Assembly: GCA_927407015.1 (NCBI GenBank)
Contig: CAKMJT010000001.1
Location: 62,001 to 126,000 of the forward strand
Direction of reading: 5' to 3'
Source of the DNA: an uncultured Proteiniphilum sp.
GTDB lineage: Bacteria > Bacteroidota > Bacteroidia > Bacteroidales > Dysgonomonadaceae
DNA: 64,000 nucleotides
The translations under genes and the position numbers were made by a program. The notes beneath the pieces are model-generated. The model searched no databases and was not told where the DNA came from. It was given only the letters and a program-made list of their open reading frames with translations. This document shows, in pieces, positions 48,028 through 58,031 of the stretch (positions are counted from its first letter, which is position 1; each line of letters opens with the position of its first letter).

Positions 48028-50264
48028 CTATGGTTTCACCTGGATATCCACGCTCTTCAGGCTCTTGTCTGCTGAGCTGCCTCCATAAAGTAGCGTGTAG
48101 TTTCCCCCCTTGGCAACCAGTCCAGCTTCACTTTCATCGTAAAACTGAAATGCATCGGGCTGGATGGTCAGTTCCACCTGAACGGTTTCACCCGGTGCTA
48201 TGTATAGGCGCTTGAATGCACGGAGTGATTTCACGGGAGCCTGCGGATCATTGTTTCTTCTTACATAAAGCTGAACCACCTCATCTCCTCCCCGGTCGGA
48301 ATTGTTGGTGACAGGAACCACTACCGTGAGGCCTTTTTTTGCATCCACTTCTTTGGTGCTGAGCGAGGCTTCCCCGTAGCTGAACCGGGAATAGCTCAAT
48401 CCATGTCCGAAGAGATAGAGTGGTTCCTCCTTCATGTAACGGTAGGTGCGTCCCTCCATGTTGTAGTTTTGAAATCCCTGATATTGCGGGTTATCGGCTG
48501 GTTTCAGGGCATTGTCGAGCTGTGCGGTCGATTTGTAGAAGGTGACCGGTAGCCTCCCGGCGGGGTTGTAATCGCCGAACAGCACATCGGCTACGGCAGT
48601 GCCGGCAGCCTGTCCGCCATACCATGCCGCCAGCAGGGCATCATAATTTTTTTCATCCTGTTCCAGGGCAAGGACACTCCCGGAACAAAGCACAAAAACT
48701 ACCGGTTTGCCTGTTTTTCTCAGACTCTCCAGCATGCGCCGCTGTACTTGGGGTAGCTCAATCCACTCACGGTCACCCCCCCTTGAACCCTTCGGCGTTT
48801 ACCGGCATCTCCTCACCCTCCAGCCGGGGAGAGAGGCCGCCGGCATAGATGATGACATCCACATCCGCTTCTTTGAGTCGCCCGGTAAGCGCATCAAACA
48901 GTGCCGGTTCCTTTTTGATGACCGAGGTGCGCTCCCCGGGATCCACCAGGTCACAACCCCTTTCGTAGATGATTTCGGCATTGGGCAGCTTAGCACGAAT
49001 GCCATTGAGGATGGTCACCGTGGAGGAGGGGAATCCGTTGTAGTTTCCCCACAACATCGCACTGTCGACCGCATTGGCGCCAATCACCGCTACCCGCTTC
49101 AAATCCTTACTCAGCGGTAACAGATCGTTGTTGTTCTTCAAAAGGGTCATCGATTCTTGTGCCACCCGTAGTGCCACCTCGCTGTGCGACTCGGAGTCAA
49201 CGATATCGGGAGAGAGGCTGCTCCAGGGCACTCTTTCCACCGGATCGAGCATGCCCAGCTCAAACCAGCCTCGCAATATGCGGCGTAGCGACTGGTCTAT
49301 CTGATCCTCACTGATCAGCCCCTCTTCCACTGCCTTCACCAGATTTTCATAGACACTCCAGGTCGGTGGAGTGAATCACCGCATCTGCTGCCGCCGATTG
49401 GGGATCAGGATGTGTGTCGTGATACCCGGGGACATAGAAGTCATTGATTGCCCCGCAATCGGAGACCACCATGCCGTTGTAACCCCATTTACCGCGCAGG
49501 ATATCCAGCATCAGCCGGCTGTTGCTGCAACAGGGCTTCCCTTCAAAAGCGTTGTAGGCACACATCATTTGTTTGACATTGCCCTCGTCGATCAGCGCTT
49601 TGAATGCCGGCAGATAGGTCTCCCATAGATCCCGCCCTGAGACAGAAACATTAAAGGAGTGGCGGTTCCACTCGGGGCCGCTGTGTACGGCAAAATGTTT
49701 GGCACAGGCATAGGTTTTGAAATAGTTGGGGTCATTACCCTGCAGTCCCCTTACGGCTGCAACCCCCAGTCGTGCGGTCAGGAACGGATCCTCTCCATAG
49801 GTCTCCTGACCCCGGCCCCAGCGCGGGTCACGAAAGATGTTGATGTTGGGGGTCCAGAAGCTGAGCTCGTGGTATCTGCTCCGGTTGTCGCTTCGGATAG
49901 CTTCGTAATATTTAGCCCTTGCTTCATCTGAAATGATGCAGAAGGCCTCCAGGTGCCCCGGCTCGTTCCAGGTAGCTGCCATGCCGATTGCCTGTGGGAA
50001 TACGGTTGCAAGGCCTGCACGGGCCACTCCATGCAGTGCTTCATTCCACCAGTCGTAGGCAGGTATTCCCAGTCGGGGTACCGGTTTGGAAGCATTTACC
50101 ATCATCCCGGTTTTCTCTTCCAGAGTGAGCTGGCTGAGCAGGTTTTCCACACGAGCCTCAATTTCCAAATCGGGATTCTGAAACGGATAGGCATATTTTT
50201 TCTTGCAGCCTGACATGAATGTGATCCCGAAAATAAGCAGGATCCAGATAATTTGTTTGTTCAT
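48028..50264 (-). pseudogene. GH3 beta-glycosidase (beta-xylosidase/glucosidase type), broken by two frame changes
   Basis: A GH3 lipoprotein of about 745 residues (start 50264, lipobox ITFMSGC) occupies three frames. The first (to about 49350) has GRGQETYGEDP and the nucleophile Asp near 269 in VVSDCGAI. At 49352 the frame changes just after DLEC, where GH3 proteins normally have a few more residues (ECG-x-x); loss of about 8 bases explains this and no homopolymer is present. The second lesion is a G7 run on the coding strand (48776-48782). With six G the reading continues KGGDREWIELPQVQRR into the C-terminal domains and FnIII-like end. It follows GH42 by 29 bp. As written, no full enzyme can be made. 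Confidence 0.88.
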
Positions 50265-50293
50265 TCCTGTCGCAATTAATTCATAGGAAACTG

Positions 50294-52369
50294 TCATTTG
50301 ATTTTCCAGACCAGTACGCCGGCAGTGGGGATCACGCTTTCACCGATGAGAATCTTTGTTTTTTCCGGCAGGTTGATTTTATAGGGGGAGTCACCGTAGT
50401 TCATGGCAATGCCAAAGCCATCGCGATATTCCACCAGTATGCCCGGGGGATAGTTCTCGACCAGGATTCCCAGGCGATCATACACTTTCTTCAGGACTGC
50501 TAGTTCCAGATCCCCTTTCTGGCTGTCTGCACCCACATAGGTTACGCTGCCCTCTTTTAGCCGGTGGAAGGTGACGGCCGATTCGCCGGCATAGAAATCA
50601 CCCTGGTAGGATGCCCAGCTTTCGGTACCTGCTGCTGGTTGCAGGATATCGCCCCAGCTGTTCCAGCTATATTGGTTGCCATCCATCTCCACTGTTCCCG
50701 GATCAAAGGATTGTGGCAGGTCGTAAAAGTCTATCTCGCTCCCAATCAGTTCGTAGATGGGTTCCGCATGGCGTGCTTCCCAGAGGTGACCCAGTTCGTT
50801 CTGGTGACCGGTACGGCAGGAGATGACGAGGTTACCGCCTTTCTCTGCATAGTCGGTCAGTTTTCTGATCAGGGCAAGACTCATTTGCTGGTAGGCGGGT
50901 ATGACAATCACCGGGTATGCTGAAAAATCGGCATCCTCACGAATGAAATCAACGGGAGCGCCAAACGACTTCAGTGCACGATAGTATTTCAGCAGATGCG
51001 CTTCTGTGTTCCAGTGTTGTGTCTGCTTGTTCTGTTCGATGGCGACAGTATTGTCAGGATCATAGAGTATGGCTGTTTTCCTGTTCAGGTAGGCCTGTGG
51101 CTGCTGATGCAGTGAGGCATGTTTCCTGAGCAGTGCGATCTCACTGATAAACTGCTGGTATTCGGTACCGCCGACCGTAGGGGTGACGCCATCGGTACCA
51201 ACGATTCCGTAATGGTACTGTTCAAAACCGTAGATGGGTGCCCTGAACCGGTAGGTGCAGGTGAACCGGCTGCCTCCGGCAAAGACATGCCATAGCCAGA
51301 GACGCACGGCACCGGGCAACGGTTGAGAGTTGACTGTTCCCCAGTTCACCTGACCCGGCTGCAGCTCCATCACCCCGTAGAGGGGTGAAAGGGGGCGGAA
51401 ATAGTCGTTGGCCATGGCAATCCGGGTGTACTCACCCACGCGGTACCCCTTTTTCCCGATACCCTTATGCTCGCCATACACCATGTAGCGCGTATAGCTG
51501 ATGAAATCGAGTTCCTGGTCCGCACCGATAAAGCGGGCATCATACATTGGGATGAAATTGGTGGTGATCCACTGTCGGGGAGAGATGTACTGCCGCAGTG
51601 TGCGGGCCTGTTCATCGAGGAAGGTGGCGGTCTCCTGGTCACAGAAACGACTGTGATCAAGCCGCTGGTAGAGGTTCATGCCCCATTGCCGGTGCAGGGG
51701 CAGGTTGATCTGGTTGAAATCACTGTAGGTGCCGCTCCAGAAGTTGGTGCCCCAGGCGTGATTGAGGATGCCAATGCCCTTGTATTTCTCTTTCAGCCAT
51801 GACCGGAACCTTTTTTGTGCGTCCTGGCCATAGTCAACCGTGGAACGGGGTTCGTTGTCCAGTTGCCAGCCAATGACACGCTCATCCTGGCCGTATCGTT
51901 TGGCCAGCTCGGCAATCATCTTCATGGAATAGGTGCGGTAGTACTCATTGGAGAAAGAGGCATGCTGTCGCGAGCCATGGTCATAGCGGGTGCCATCTTC
52001 ATTAGTGATGAGGATCTCAGGATGCTTGCGTACCAGCCAGACTGGCGGCGTAGCGGTTGAGGTGCAGAGAATCACCTTGAGGTCATGTTTGGCGGCCAGC
52101 GCAATGGCCCTGTCGAGCCATCCGAAGTCATAGACACCCTCCTCGGGTTCCAGCTGTGCCCAGGCGAACTCGGCGAAATGGGTGAACTCAAATCCCATCT
52201 CGGCCATCTTTTTCAGATCTCTTTCCCATTGCGATTCATCCCAGTGTTCCGGATAGTAATAGGCACCGACTGTGGTTAGCTGATGAGCGGGAAAGTAGTC
52301 ATGATTGTTCTGAGAGATGGTCATAAGGCTCATCATAAACACGATTAGAAGTGCTGAAATATGTTTCAT
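50294..52369 (-). CDS. GH42 beta-galactosidase, secreted
   Basis: A 691-residue exported enzyme; the signal is MKHISALLIVFMMSLMTISQ. The ATG at 52369 is chosen over 52393 because it begins the signal peptide. The GH42 barrel opens VGAYYYPEHWDESQWERDL; the acid/base Glu lies in IGWQLDNEPRST and the nucleophile Glu in YGVMELQPGQVNWG. The trimerisation-like middle domain (about 410-600) and a small C-terminal domain follow. GH42 enzymes release beta-linked galactose, and some act on alpha-L-arabinopyranosides. It forms an operon with the broken GH3 gene and is divergent from a LacI-type regulator that may control it. Confidence 0.9.
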   Translation of the reverse strand: MKHISALLIVFMMSLMTISQNNHDYFPAHQLTTVGAYYYPEHWDESQWERDLKKMAEMGFEFTHFAEFAWAQLEPEEGVYDFGWLDRAIALAAKHDLKVILCTSTATPPVWLVRKHPEILITNEDGTRYDHGSRQHASFSNEYYRTYSMKMIAELAKRYGQDERVIGWQLDNEPRSTVDYGQDAQKRFRSWLKEKYKGIGILNHAWGTNFWSGTYSDFNQINLPLHRQWGMNLYQRLDHSRFCDQETATFLDEQARTLRQYISPRQWITTNFIPMYDARFIGADQELDFISYTRYMVYGEHKGIGKKGYRVGEYTRIAMANDYFRPLSPLYGVMELQPGQVNWGTVNSQPLPGAVRLWLWHVFAGGSRFTCTYRFRAPIYGFEQYHYGIVGTDGVTPTVGGTEYQQFISEIALLRKHASLHQQPQAYLNRKTAILYDPDNTVAIEQNKQTQHWNTEAHLLKYYRALKSFGAPVDFIREDADFSAYPVIVIPAYQQMSLALIRKLTDYAEKGGNLVISCRTGHQNELGHLWEARHAEPIYELIGSEIDFYDLPQSFDPGTVEMDGNQYSWNSWGDILQPAAGTESWASYQGDFYAGESAVTFHRLKEGSVTYVGADSQKGDLELAVLKKVYDRLGILVENYPPGILVEYRDGFGIAMNYGDSPYKINLPEKTKILIGESVIPTAGVLVWKIK

Positions 52370-52415
52370 ACGAATCAAACTGTTAATTTTCAATGGTATC
52401 TGTCACCAACAACTG

Positions 52416-52423
52416 CAAATATA
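52416..52423 (-). promoter_or_regulatory. -7 element upstream of the GH42 gene
   Basis: TATATTTG on the minus strand matches TAnnTTTG and lies 47 bp before the GH42 start codon. No TTG is found 17-23 bp further upstream, which would fit a promoter that needs or is modulated by a regulator. Confidence 0.35.
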
Positions 52424-52512
52424 GCAGAATTATTTGATTTTTATACCTGAAACAGTAAGAGAATGCAAGGAAGAGAAAAGTTATTGCTGCAAATAGAGAA
52501 AAAGTTTGTTTC

Positions 52513-52525
52513 TTTGCATAGCAAA
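52513..52525. promoter_or_regulatory. Candidate operator in the GH42/LacI divergent gap
   Basis: TTTGC-ATA-GCAAA is a perfect inverted repeat with a 3-base centre. Flanking it, AGTTTG (52503-52508) and CAAACT (52522-52527) form a wider overlapping dyad. It lies between the divergent GH42 and LacI-type genes, 57 bp before the LacI start codon, where autoregulation by a LacI-family dimer would be expected. It does not recur before the second LacI copy. Confidence 0.35.
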
Positions 52526-52581
52526 CTACAGGATTGGATGGCCATTGCTGTTTTTGGAAAGTAACCGATAAACGAACCGTA

Positions 52582-53643
52582 ATGCAACGAAAAGCCCGCA
52601 TCAAGGATATCGCTGAAATGGCTGGTGTCTCAGCCGGCACTGTCGACAGGATCCTGCATAACAGGGGAAACGTATCTGAATCTGCCCGCAAGGCGGTTGA
52701 GGAGGTGTTGAAGAAAGTGAACTACAAGCCCAACATTCATATCTCCGGGTTGTCGCTGAAACGCAAGTACAAGGTGGTGATCACCACTCCCGGTATCACC
52801 AAAGGAGAGTATTGGGAGAGCATCCATTCCGGTATTCAACATGCGCTGGAGGAGTATGAGAATATACGTGTGAAGTGCTTGGTGCACACCTACAACGAAT
52901 TTGATGTCTACTCCTGTCGCGAAGTTTATGACCGTATTGTAGAAATTGATGCTGATGGCGTGATCATCGGGCTGACCTTTAAAGAGGAGACGCTAAGGCT
53001 TACCAGGCTGCTGGAGGAGAGAGGGATCCCTTACATTTTTGTGGATTCCACCATGGATAACACCTCTCCGCTGGCATTCTTTACATCCGATCATTACAGG
53101 TGCGGTTATCTGATGGCCAGGCTGATCACCTCCATCATCCCGGCAGGTTCAGATATCGGCATGTCGCAGGCGGTTCGTATCGGCGATGAGAGTGCCAACA
53201 CCAGTATCCTTCGAAAGAAAGGGTTTCATGATTATCTGGAGGAGAAGAAGATCACCAACAGCATCCTAAAAATTCCATTTTCAGCTTTTGAGCCGGAGAA
53301 AAATGAGGCTTGGATGTCCGAATTTTTCCAGAACCAACACTCGGTGGGGGGCGTGGTCTTCTTTAACTCCCGTGGAGGGTTGCTGGCGAACTATTTTGCC
53401 AGGAACGGCATCAAACATATTCACGTAATTGGAGTTGACCTTACGGTATCGAACGTGAAAGGGCTGCGTGAGGGGTATATTGATTTTCTGATTGGACAGG
53501 AGCCTGAGCATCAGGGTTTTCTCGCTATGAAGACGATGATTGAATACCTGATCTACAGGAAGCCGGTGAAGCAACGAAACTATGTACGTCTGGATATATT
53601 GACCCGGGAGACGATTGATTTTTACAGAGAGTTCGACTACTGA
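52582..53643 (+). CDS. LacI-family transcriptional regulator
   Basis: A 353-residue DNA-binding protein. The ATG at 52582 is used because MQRKARIKDIAEMAGVSAGT begins the helix-turn-helix directly and matches the start of the downstream copy. The hinge region (about 45-60, VNYKPNIHISG) leads to a periplasmic-binding-like effector domain (VIIGLTFKEETLRL, FVDSTMDNTSPLAFF, IGVDLTVSNVKG). LacI regulators bind palindromic operators and respond to a sugar. The divergent GH42-GH3 operon and, possibly, the GH2/GH106 operon are the nearest targets. The inducer is unknown; galactose- or rhamnose-related sugars would fit the neighbours. Confidence 0.92.
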   Translation: MQRKARIKDIAEMAGVSAGTVDRILHNRGNVSESARKAVEEVLKKVNYKPNIHISGLSLKRKYKVVITTPGITKGEYWESIHSGIQHALEEYENIRVKCLVHTYNEFDVYSCREVYDRIVEIDADGVIIGLTFKEETLRLTRLLEERGIPYIFVDSTMDNTSPLAFFTSDHYRCGYLMARLITSIIPAGSDIGMSQAVRIGDESANTSILRKKGFHDYLEEKKITNSILKIPFSAFEPEKNEAWMSEFFQNQHSVGGVVFFNSRGGLLANYFARNGIKHIHVIGVDLTVSNVKGLREGYIDFLIGQEPEHQGFLAMKTMIEYLIYRKPVKQRNYVRLDILTRETIDFYREFDY

Positions 53644-53744
53644 TTAAGAGGACTGGCGAGTTGGCTGTTCAATGGGGAGGCCTTATTTTCTTATGAACCA
53701 TTGGATTTCCATTTGGTAGCGAGTGATTAACAACAGAAATGTCC

Positions 53745-54813
53745 ATGCAACGAAAAATCCGCATCAAGGATATTGCCGAAATGTCCGGTGTGTCGCCCGG
53801 TACCGTCGACCGTATCATTCACAACAGGGGACGTGTGTCGGAGGAAGCCCGTCTGGCTGTTGAGGAGGTGTTGAAGAGGGTGAACTACAGGCCCAATATC
53901 CACATCACCGGACTCTCATTGCGACGAGAGTATAAGGTGATCATCACCACTCCCCATGTGATGGAGGGGGAGTACTGGGAGAGCATCCATCAGGGCATCC
54001 AGAAGGCGCTTCAGGAGTATGAGAACATCCGCATCAAATGTTCCGTTTACACCTAAAACCAGTACGACATCCACTCCTGCCGTGAGGTCTACGATAAGAT
54101 TGCCTGCATGGATACTGATGCGGTGATCATCGGCACCACATTCAAGGAAGAGACGGTAAGGCTGGCCAGGAAGCTGGAAGAGCGGGAGATTTCCTATCTG
54201 TTTGTGGACTCAACGGTAGAGAACACTTCGCCGCTCGCCTATTTCACATCAGATCACTATGTCTGCGGATATCTGATCGCCCGTTTGATCACCTCCATCA
54301 CCGCAAAAGCTTGCCGCATAGGGATGATGCAGGCGGTGCGCATCGGGGATGAGAGCGCCAACACCAGTATCCTTCGCAAGATGGGGTTTTCCGATTACTT
54401 TAGGGAGCGAAATCTCACCAATGAAATCGTGCGGATACCCTTTACTGCCATGGAGCCCGATAAGTATGACCAGCAATTGGATCACTATTTTCAGGGGAGT
54501 TACGATTTTGGGGGAGTGGTGGTGCTCAACTCCCGTGGTGGCATCCTGGCTGATTATTTTTATAGGAAGTCAATCCGGGATGTCCGGCTCATCTGTGTGG
54601 ACCTTACCCGGCCCAATGTGCAGGGGCTCAGAAAACGGTGTCATCGATTTCCTGATCGGCCAGGAGCCAGAGCGACAGGGCTTCCTTGCCATGAAGACCC
54701 TGTTGGAATATCTCATTTACCGCGGTCCCGTGAAAGTGCGGAACTATGTCAGCCTGGATATCCTCACCAGAGACACCATCGATTACTACAACCGGTTTAA
54801 TTTTATCTCCTGA
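53745..54813 (+). pseudogene. LacI-family regulator, inactivated tandem copy
   Basis: The copy begins MQRKIRIKDIAEMSGVSPGT and follows the first LacI gene by about 100 bp; the two are strongly similar throughout. A TAA at 54054-54056 replaces the Tyr codon found in the intact copy (HTYNEFDVY against YT-stop-NQYDIH). At about 54629-54633 two bases are missing relative to the intact frame, where LR-ENGVIDFLIGQEPE should read on. Both lesions lie outside homopolymers, so decay is more likely than sequencing error. The first 104 residues could still give a DNA-binding fragment. The end (YYNRFNFIS) is close to that of the intact copy. Confidence 0.88.
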
Positions 54814-54837
54814 CCAACCGGTAGAAGAACACGCTTC

Positions 54838-55002
54838 TCAGCGGTCGGCTATTTCCGGTAAAACGATATGACGACTAATCCCCGGCAGATGCAACTCCTT
54901 GAGTCCCTCTGCAACAAAATAGGCAACCTGTTTCAATCTCTTCTCCATGGTATGGGTGTTATTCTTCAATCCATCCGGGTTCACGTAGATAATTTTTTTC
55001 AT
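54838..55002 (-). CDS. 54-residue protein translationally coupled to GH2
   Basis: The ATG at 55002 overlaps the GH2 stop as ATGA, the usual sign of translational coupling. The frame encodes 54 residues, starting MKKIIYVNPDGLKNNTHTME and ending HIVLPEIADR, with no signal peptide or membrane segment. The middle is a likely amphipathic helix (KRLKQVAYFVAEGLKELHL). I do not recognise a family. It may be a real small protein, or the start of a larger gene cut short; the convergent pseudogene ends 24 bp beyond its stop. Confidence rests on the overlap and the protein-like composition. Confidence 0.5.
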   Translation of the reverse strand: MKKIIYVNPDGLKNNTHTMEKRLKQVAYFVAEGLKELHLPGISRHIVLPEIADR

Positions 55003-58001
55003 TTCGATTTTGGACATCCCTTTTCATAAATATCGATCTCCACGATGCGAAGTTGTCCCTTTGCATCTTCGGCGTTGGGATCGCGATAGAGATCGAGCTC
55101 TTTCGTGCCGGTGATCTCCACGATTTCGCCAAAGGCATCCTGGTCGCGGCTCTGTCCGATGAGTCGTATCTCCACGAAGCGTCCCATGGTGGGTTCGATC
55201 GGGATGTCGACATACCCCAGACTCTTTTCCGTTTCTCCTTCATATACCTTTTGTTCATCCACATAGATCTCGATGGGATAGCTTCTCATGCGCCAGCCGG
55301 TGAGCTTCAGCTCGATCTCCGAGATCAGGGCATCCCGTTCCAGTTCATAGCGTACCCATCCGGTGGAGAGCTTGCCGTCATTGGCCCATTCAGACAGCTC
55401 GTTATCATCGAAGCTATTTCTCACGCTTTCCGGATTTGATTCTGCTACGGCATTCAGAATCGTGATCTGATTGCGTGAAACGGTGAAGGATGCTCCTGCC
55501 GGCGTCTCACCTCTCTCCATGTAGCTGGGGAGATGGTCGGCGCTGATGTAGCGGGAAAATCCATTTTTCACGGTAAAGGGGATGGAACGGAAAGAGAGTG
55601 ACGCCGGTGTCAGCCCTTCAGCCGTAGCGGTTAACCTGATGTTTCCGTTTTTGGTAGTAGAGCGAATCAGGACGCGATTGATGCCGCATTCAACCGGCAG
55701 CTCTTTCGACAGGATATAGTTGTCCGGTCCCTGGGCAATGCCCCCTCTCCACTCAGCCGGTCCGGCAAGATTGAACCTGATCATATTGTTTGCCAGCGGA
55801 CAGCGGTTGCCCTCGCTGTCCACAACCTCAATCTCCACCATTACCATGTCGGCACCATCGGCTTTGAATCCATCGGGTGCCTGCATGAGCCTCATCCGGA
55901 TGGCTTCCGGTTCGCCAGCTGTGGTGAGCTGGTGGCGGTTCACCTCTTTCTTGCCGGCATCGTAGCTGACTGCTTCAATCTTCCCCGGTTCCCATTGTAT
56001 GTCGGTGAAGGTAAAGAGGAAATAATCGCTTCGTTGGCCATAACCTTTGGAGGTGCCGTTCAGAAAGAGTTCCACCGCTTCACCCGTGGAAACCACATAG
56101 ATATTCTTTTTGGTATCGGGTGAATAGTTCCAGTGACCTACAATATGCGTACGGTAATCTTCGATGTCAACCCATCCTTCCCACATCACCTGATGGGCGA
56201 AGAAACCATCCTTTGGGATGCGCATCGGGTCGGTTACCCCGCTGCGGCGGTAATTCTCCTCACCACGGAAATGGGTGTTGCTGTCGGAGAAGATGATCTT
56301 GGCACCTCCCGAGCTGACTCTTTTGCCGGTACCGGCACGAATCCTGAAAAAGTCGTGCCACCTCCTCACCAGTTCCATGGCAAACGAGTCCTGGTTGCGG
56401 TTGTAAGAGCTGGCATTCTGGTCTTTGTAGAGCGGGCCATCCCCATCCTGATGATAGGGGTAGGAGTAATTATCCCAATATTTTCGCAATGCCTCGTCCC
56501 TGCAGTACTCTGTGGCCCACATGGGTTTCCCGGCACTCTTGTTGATATAGAGCATTTCGCCGCCCCATTCCGCCTGTTTGCTGTCGAGCATCTCCCGCGA
56601 ACCGATGGCACGTCCCCCATAGGGATCATATGTGTCGCGCACGGTAATCATCTCAGCCATATGTGCCTCACTGATCGATTCGTTGCCACACTCGTAAAAA
56701 AGAATGCTGGGGTTGTTCCGGTTGTAGATGATGGCATCGCGCATCAGTTCCACCCGCTGTTCCCAGCGCCGGCCCTCCACATCGCTTTCCGCATCACCCG
56801 CAGGCATGACCTGTATCAGTCCTACCCGGTCGCACGACTCCACATCCTGTTTCCAGGGTGTGACATGCATCCAGCGCACCAGGTTACCGTTTCCTTCTAC
56901 AATCATGCGGTTGCTGAAGTCACTCAGCCAGGCTGGGACAGACATCCCTACAGCCGGCCATTCGTTGCTGGTACGCTGTGTATACCCCTTCAGTTGTATC
57001 ACCCGGTCGTTGAGCCAGACCATGCCATCAGCGAAACGTGTCTTGCGAAAACCGGTGCGGGTGGTGACCTTGTCAACCGGTTGGTTGTCCACGAAGAGCG
57101 TGGTATGCACGTTGAAGAGGTAACCATATCCCCAGCTCCAGAAGTGCAGGCCATTCACCCTGCCGGATACTTTAGCCATGATGGTTTCACCCGGTTGCAC
57201 GGTGATCTCTTCACCCGCAACCTCATAAATCATTTTGCCAGCCATATCCTCGATGGCCATCCCATAGCGGAATGTGCGAGGACTGTCGTACTCATTCCTG
57301 ATTTCAGACGCTGCAAAAATGTGAGCACTTCGTTTGCTTACATTGATCTCCCGTGCATAGATATAGGTACCGGTGGTCTGCAGGTTGCTGTAGAGCGGCA
57401 GTGTTTGATAGAGTTTGTTGGTGACATGCAGATAGACATTCTTGGGAATCCCGCCGTAGTTGGCATTGAAATTGCGGTCGTTCCACTGATACCGCTGATT
57501 GGTGGCACGCTCCCGGTATTCCCATGAGTTATCGATGCGCACGGCCACCACGTTCTCACCGTTGAGGTTGACATGATCGGTGATGTCGAATCCGGCTGCC
57601 ATCACCCCATTTTCGTGGAGGCCAACCGACTTGCCGTTGATAAAAAACTCGCCCCCAAAGCGGATGCCTTCAAACTCCAGGAACACCTTTTTCCCCCGGT
57701 CGCTTTTCGGAAGGCGGAAATGTTTCCGGTACCAGACAATGGTGTCGGTATGCCTGTCGATGGCTACCCGGAATGCTTCGTCTTCGTTGAATGCGTGCGG
57801 CAGGGTGATTTTCTTCCATGCAGCATCGTTCAGCTTCGGGTCATTTCCGTTATCGAGATCTCCAATATGTAACAGCCACTGGCTGTTTAAATTGTATTTT
57901 ACTCTGTCACTTTCTGCCTGATCTGACTTCGCCAACAGCGAAACGGAAAAAGTGAAAATAAAAAAAAGTAAAAAAAAACGTTTATGTTGTCTCTTCATCA
58001 T
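54999..58001 (-). CDS. GH2 beta-galactosidase-type enzyme, secreted, with C-terminal discoidin-like domain
   Basis: A 1000-residue exported enzyme; the signal is about MKRQHKRFFLLFFIFTFSVS (M2 at 57998 is an equal start). The sugar-binding N domain (about 35-215, with EFEGIRFGGEFFINGKSVG), the immunoglobulin-like domain and the barrel are in the normal GH2 order. The acid/base Glu is in FYECGNESIS and the nucleophile Glu in WATEYCRDE. Extra C-terminal domains (about 690-960) include a galactose-binding-like sandwich (WVRYELERDALISEIELKL). It follows the GH106 gene by 30 bp and ends in the ATGA overlap with a small gene. Activity on galactose-linked pectic or arabinogalactan side chains is inferred. 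Confidence 0.88.
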   Translation of the reverse strand: MMKRQHKRFFLLFFIFTFSVSLLAKSDQAESDRVKYNLNSQWLLHIGDLDNGNDPKLNDAAWKKITLPHAFNEDEAFRVAIDRHTDTIVWYRKHFRLPKSDRGKKVFLEFEGIRFGGEFFINGKSVGLHENGVMAAGFDITDHVNLNGENVVAVRIDNSWEYRERATNQRYQWNDRNFNANYGGIPKNVYLHVTNKLYQTLPLYSNLQTTGTYIYAREINVSKRSAHIFAASEIRNEYDSPRTFRYGMAIEDMAGKMIYEVAGEEITVQPGETIMAKVSGRVNGLHFWSWGYGYLFNVHTTLFVDNQPVDKVTTRTGFRKTRFADGMVWLNDRVIQLKGYTQRTSNEWPAVGMSVPAWLSDFSNRMIVEGNGNLVRWMHVTPWKQDVESCDRVGLIQVMPAGDAESDVEGRRWEQRVELMRDAIIYNRNNPSILFYECGNESISEAHMAEMITVRDTYDPYGGRAIGSREMLDSKQAEWGGEMLYINKSAGKPMWATEYCRDEALRKYWDNYSYPYHQDGDGPLYKDQNASSYNRNQDSFAMELVRRWHDFFRIRAGTGKRVSSGGAKIIFSDSNTHFRGEENYRRSGVTDPMRIPKDGFFAHQVMWEGWVDIEDYRTHIVGHWNYSPDTKKNIYVVSTGEAVELFLNGTSKGYGQRSDYFLFTFTDIQWEPGKIEAVSYDAGKKEVNRHQLTTAGEPEAIRMRLMQAPDGFKADGADMVMVEIEVVDSEGNRCPLANNMIRFNLAGPAEWRGGIAQGPDNYILSKELPVECGINRVLIRSTTKNGNIRLTATAEGLTPASLSFRSIPFTVKNGFSRYISADHLPSYMERGETPAGASFTVSRNQITILNAVAESNPESVRNSFDDNELSEWANDGKLSTGWVRYELERDALISEIELKLTGWRMRSYPIEIYVDEQKVYEGETEKSLGYVDIPIEPTMGRFVEIRLIGQSRDQDAFGEIVEITGTKELDLYRDPNAEDAKGQLRIVEIDIYEKGCPKSK

Positions 58002-58031
58002 TGATTAGTTTACCATATGAGTAGGCGTTTG

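Noticed and set aside
56133-57527. 464-codon plus-strand frame opposite GH2
   Set aside because: It is antisense to a conserved GH2 barrel. The composition is unlike a protein and no motif is present.
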